Part shown: in pieces, positions 63,949 to 64,000 of the stretch
Numbering within the stretch: position 1 is the first letter of the stretch
How the letters are laid out: the number at the start of each line of letters is the position of its first letter
Source: Muricomes intestini
Lineage (GTDB): Bacteria; Bacillota; Clostridia; Lachnospirales; Lachnospiraceae
Direction: 5' to 3'
Assembly (NCBI RefSeq): GCF_004346165.1
Contig: NZ_SLZZ01000004.1
Coordinates: forward strand, 62,001-126,000
DNA length: 64,000 bases
Translations under genes and position numbers: made by a program
Notes under the pieces: generated by a model
Databases searched by the model: none
What the model saw: the letters and a program-made list of their open reading frames with translations, nothing else
Told to the model about the DNA's origin: nothing

Positions 63949-64000
63949 ATGAATCAGGATTGGGAAAGATTTGGAGAAGATATCCGCAGAACAGTGCAGG
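63949..64000 (+). CDS. Start of an unidentified gene
   Basis: ATG 63949 is preceded by AGGTGGAAAGA; the frame stays open to the window end (MNQDWERFGEDIRRTVQ). Similar short N-termini occur in membrane-associated proteins next to XpaC-like genes of Lachnospiraceae, but 17 residues are too few to name it. Confidence 0.55.
   Translation, partial: MNQDWERFGEDIRRTVQ

Overview
The window reads as a chromosomal segment of an anaerobic, spore-forming Firmicute of the class Clostridia, most likely family Lachnospiraceae. The signs are a conserved rpmG-secE-nusG-rplKAJL / rpoBC block, spoVG, a split two-gene transketolase, the glgC-glgD pair, dnaD-dnaI primosome genes, many lipoprotein-based sugar ABC transporters, YesM/YesN-type regulation, strong AGGAGG ribosome binding sites and moderate-to-low G+C. 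I name no species.

Layout. (1) 1-7030: the end of an SMP-30/gluconolactonase-like gene, a ribose-type ABC transporter with two different permeases, and a convergent glycerol-dehydrogenase-like gene; both promoters carry the same TAATGTAA half-site. (2) 7213-10630, minus strand: an ectoine/hydroxyectoine-type transporter ehuBCDA behind a c-di-AMP (ydaO) riboswitch. (3) 10732-23722: two tandem LacI paralogues, then an isomerase, a split transketolase, a ribose-type ABC transporter with a DUF2291 lipoprotein, a ribokinase and an FGGY kinase, which together look like a complete uptake and catabolic route for one unusual sugar. (4) 24031-32649: a YesM/YesN two-component pair, each gene broken by a frameshift, then a sugar transporter without its own ATPase and an ADP-ribosylglycohydrolase-like enzyme. 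(5) 32759-36999: a 50-bp glpK-like scrap, a multidomain CoA-disulfide-reductase-like protein and motAB. (6) 37068-53930: transcription and translation core genes, with pyk, a pentulose kinase, araD and an M20 peptidase lying between rplL and rpoB. (7) 54043-64000: an M24 peptidase, prs, dnaI, dnaD, murC, glgCD, spoVG, an RluA-type pseudouridine synthase and the start of one more gene.

The accessory half is tied together by regulation visible in the DNA: paired AGTGCA direct repeats 21 bp apart at the two-component system and its transporter, AT-rich palindromes before the second LacI gene, and the TAATGTAA sites. A miniature inverted-repeat element occurs five times at four places; three copies still show target-site duplications, and one sits exactly at a stop codon. 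In the core half the notable items are two L1-binding-site mimics (before rplK and before rplA), an L10 leader, a four-helix candidate RNA between rplJ and rplL, a dedicated rpoB promoter inside the preceding gene, and three DnaA-box-like nonamers before dnaD. No tRNA, rRNA, CRISPR array, phage or full insertion sequence was seen.
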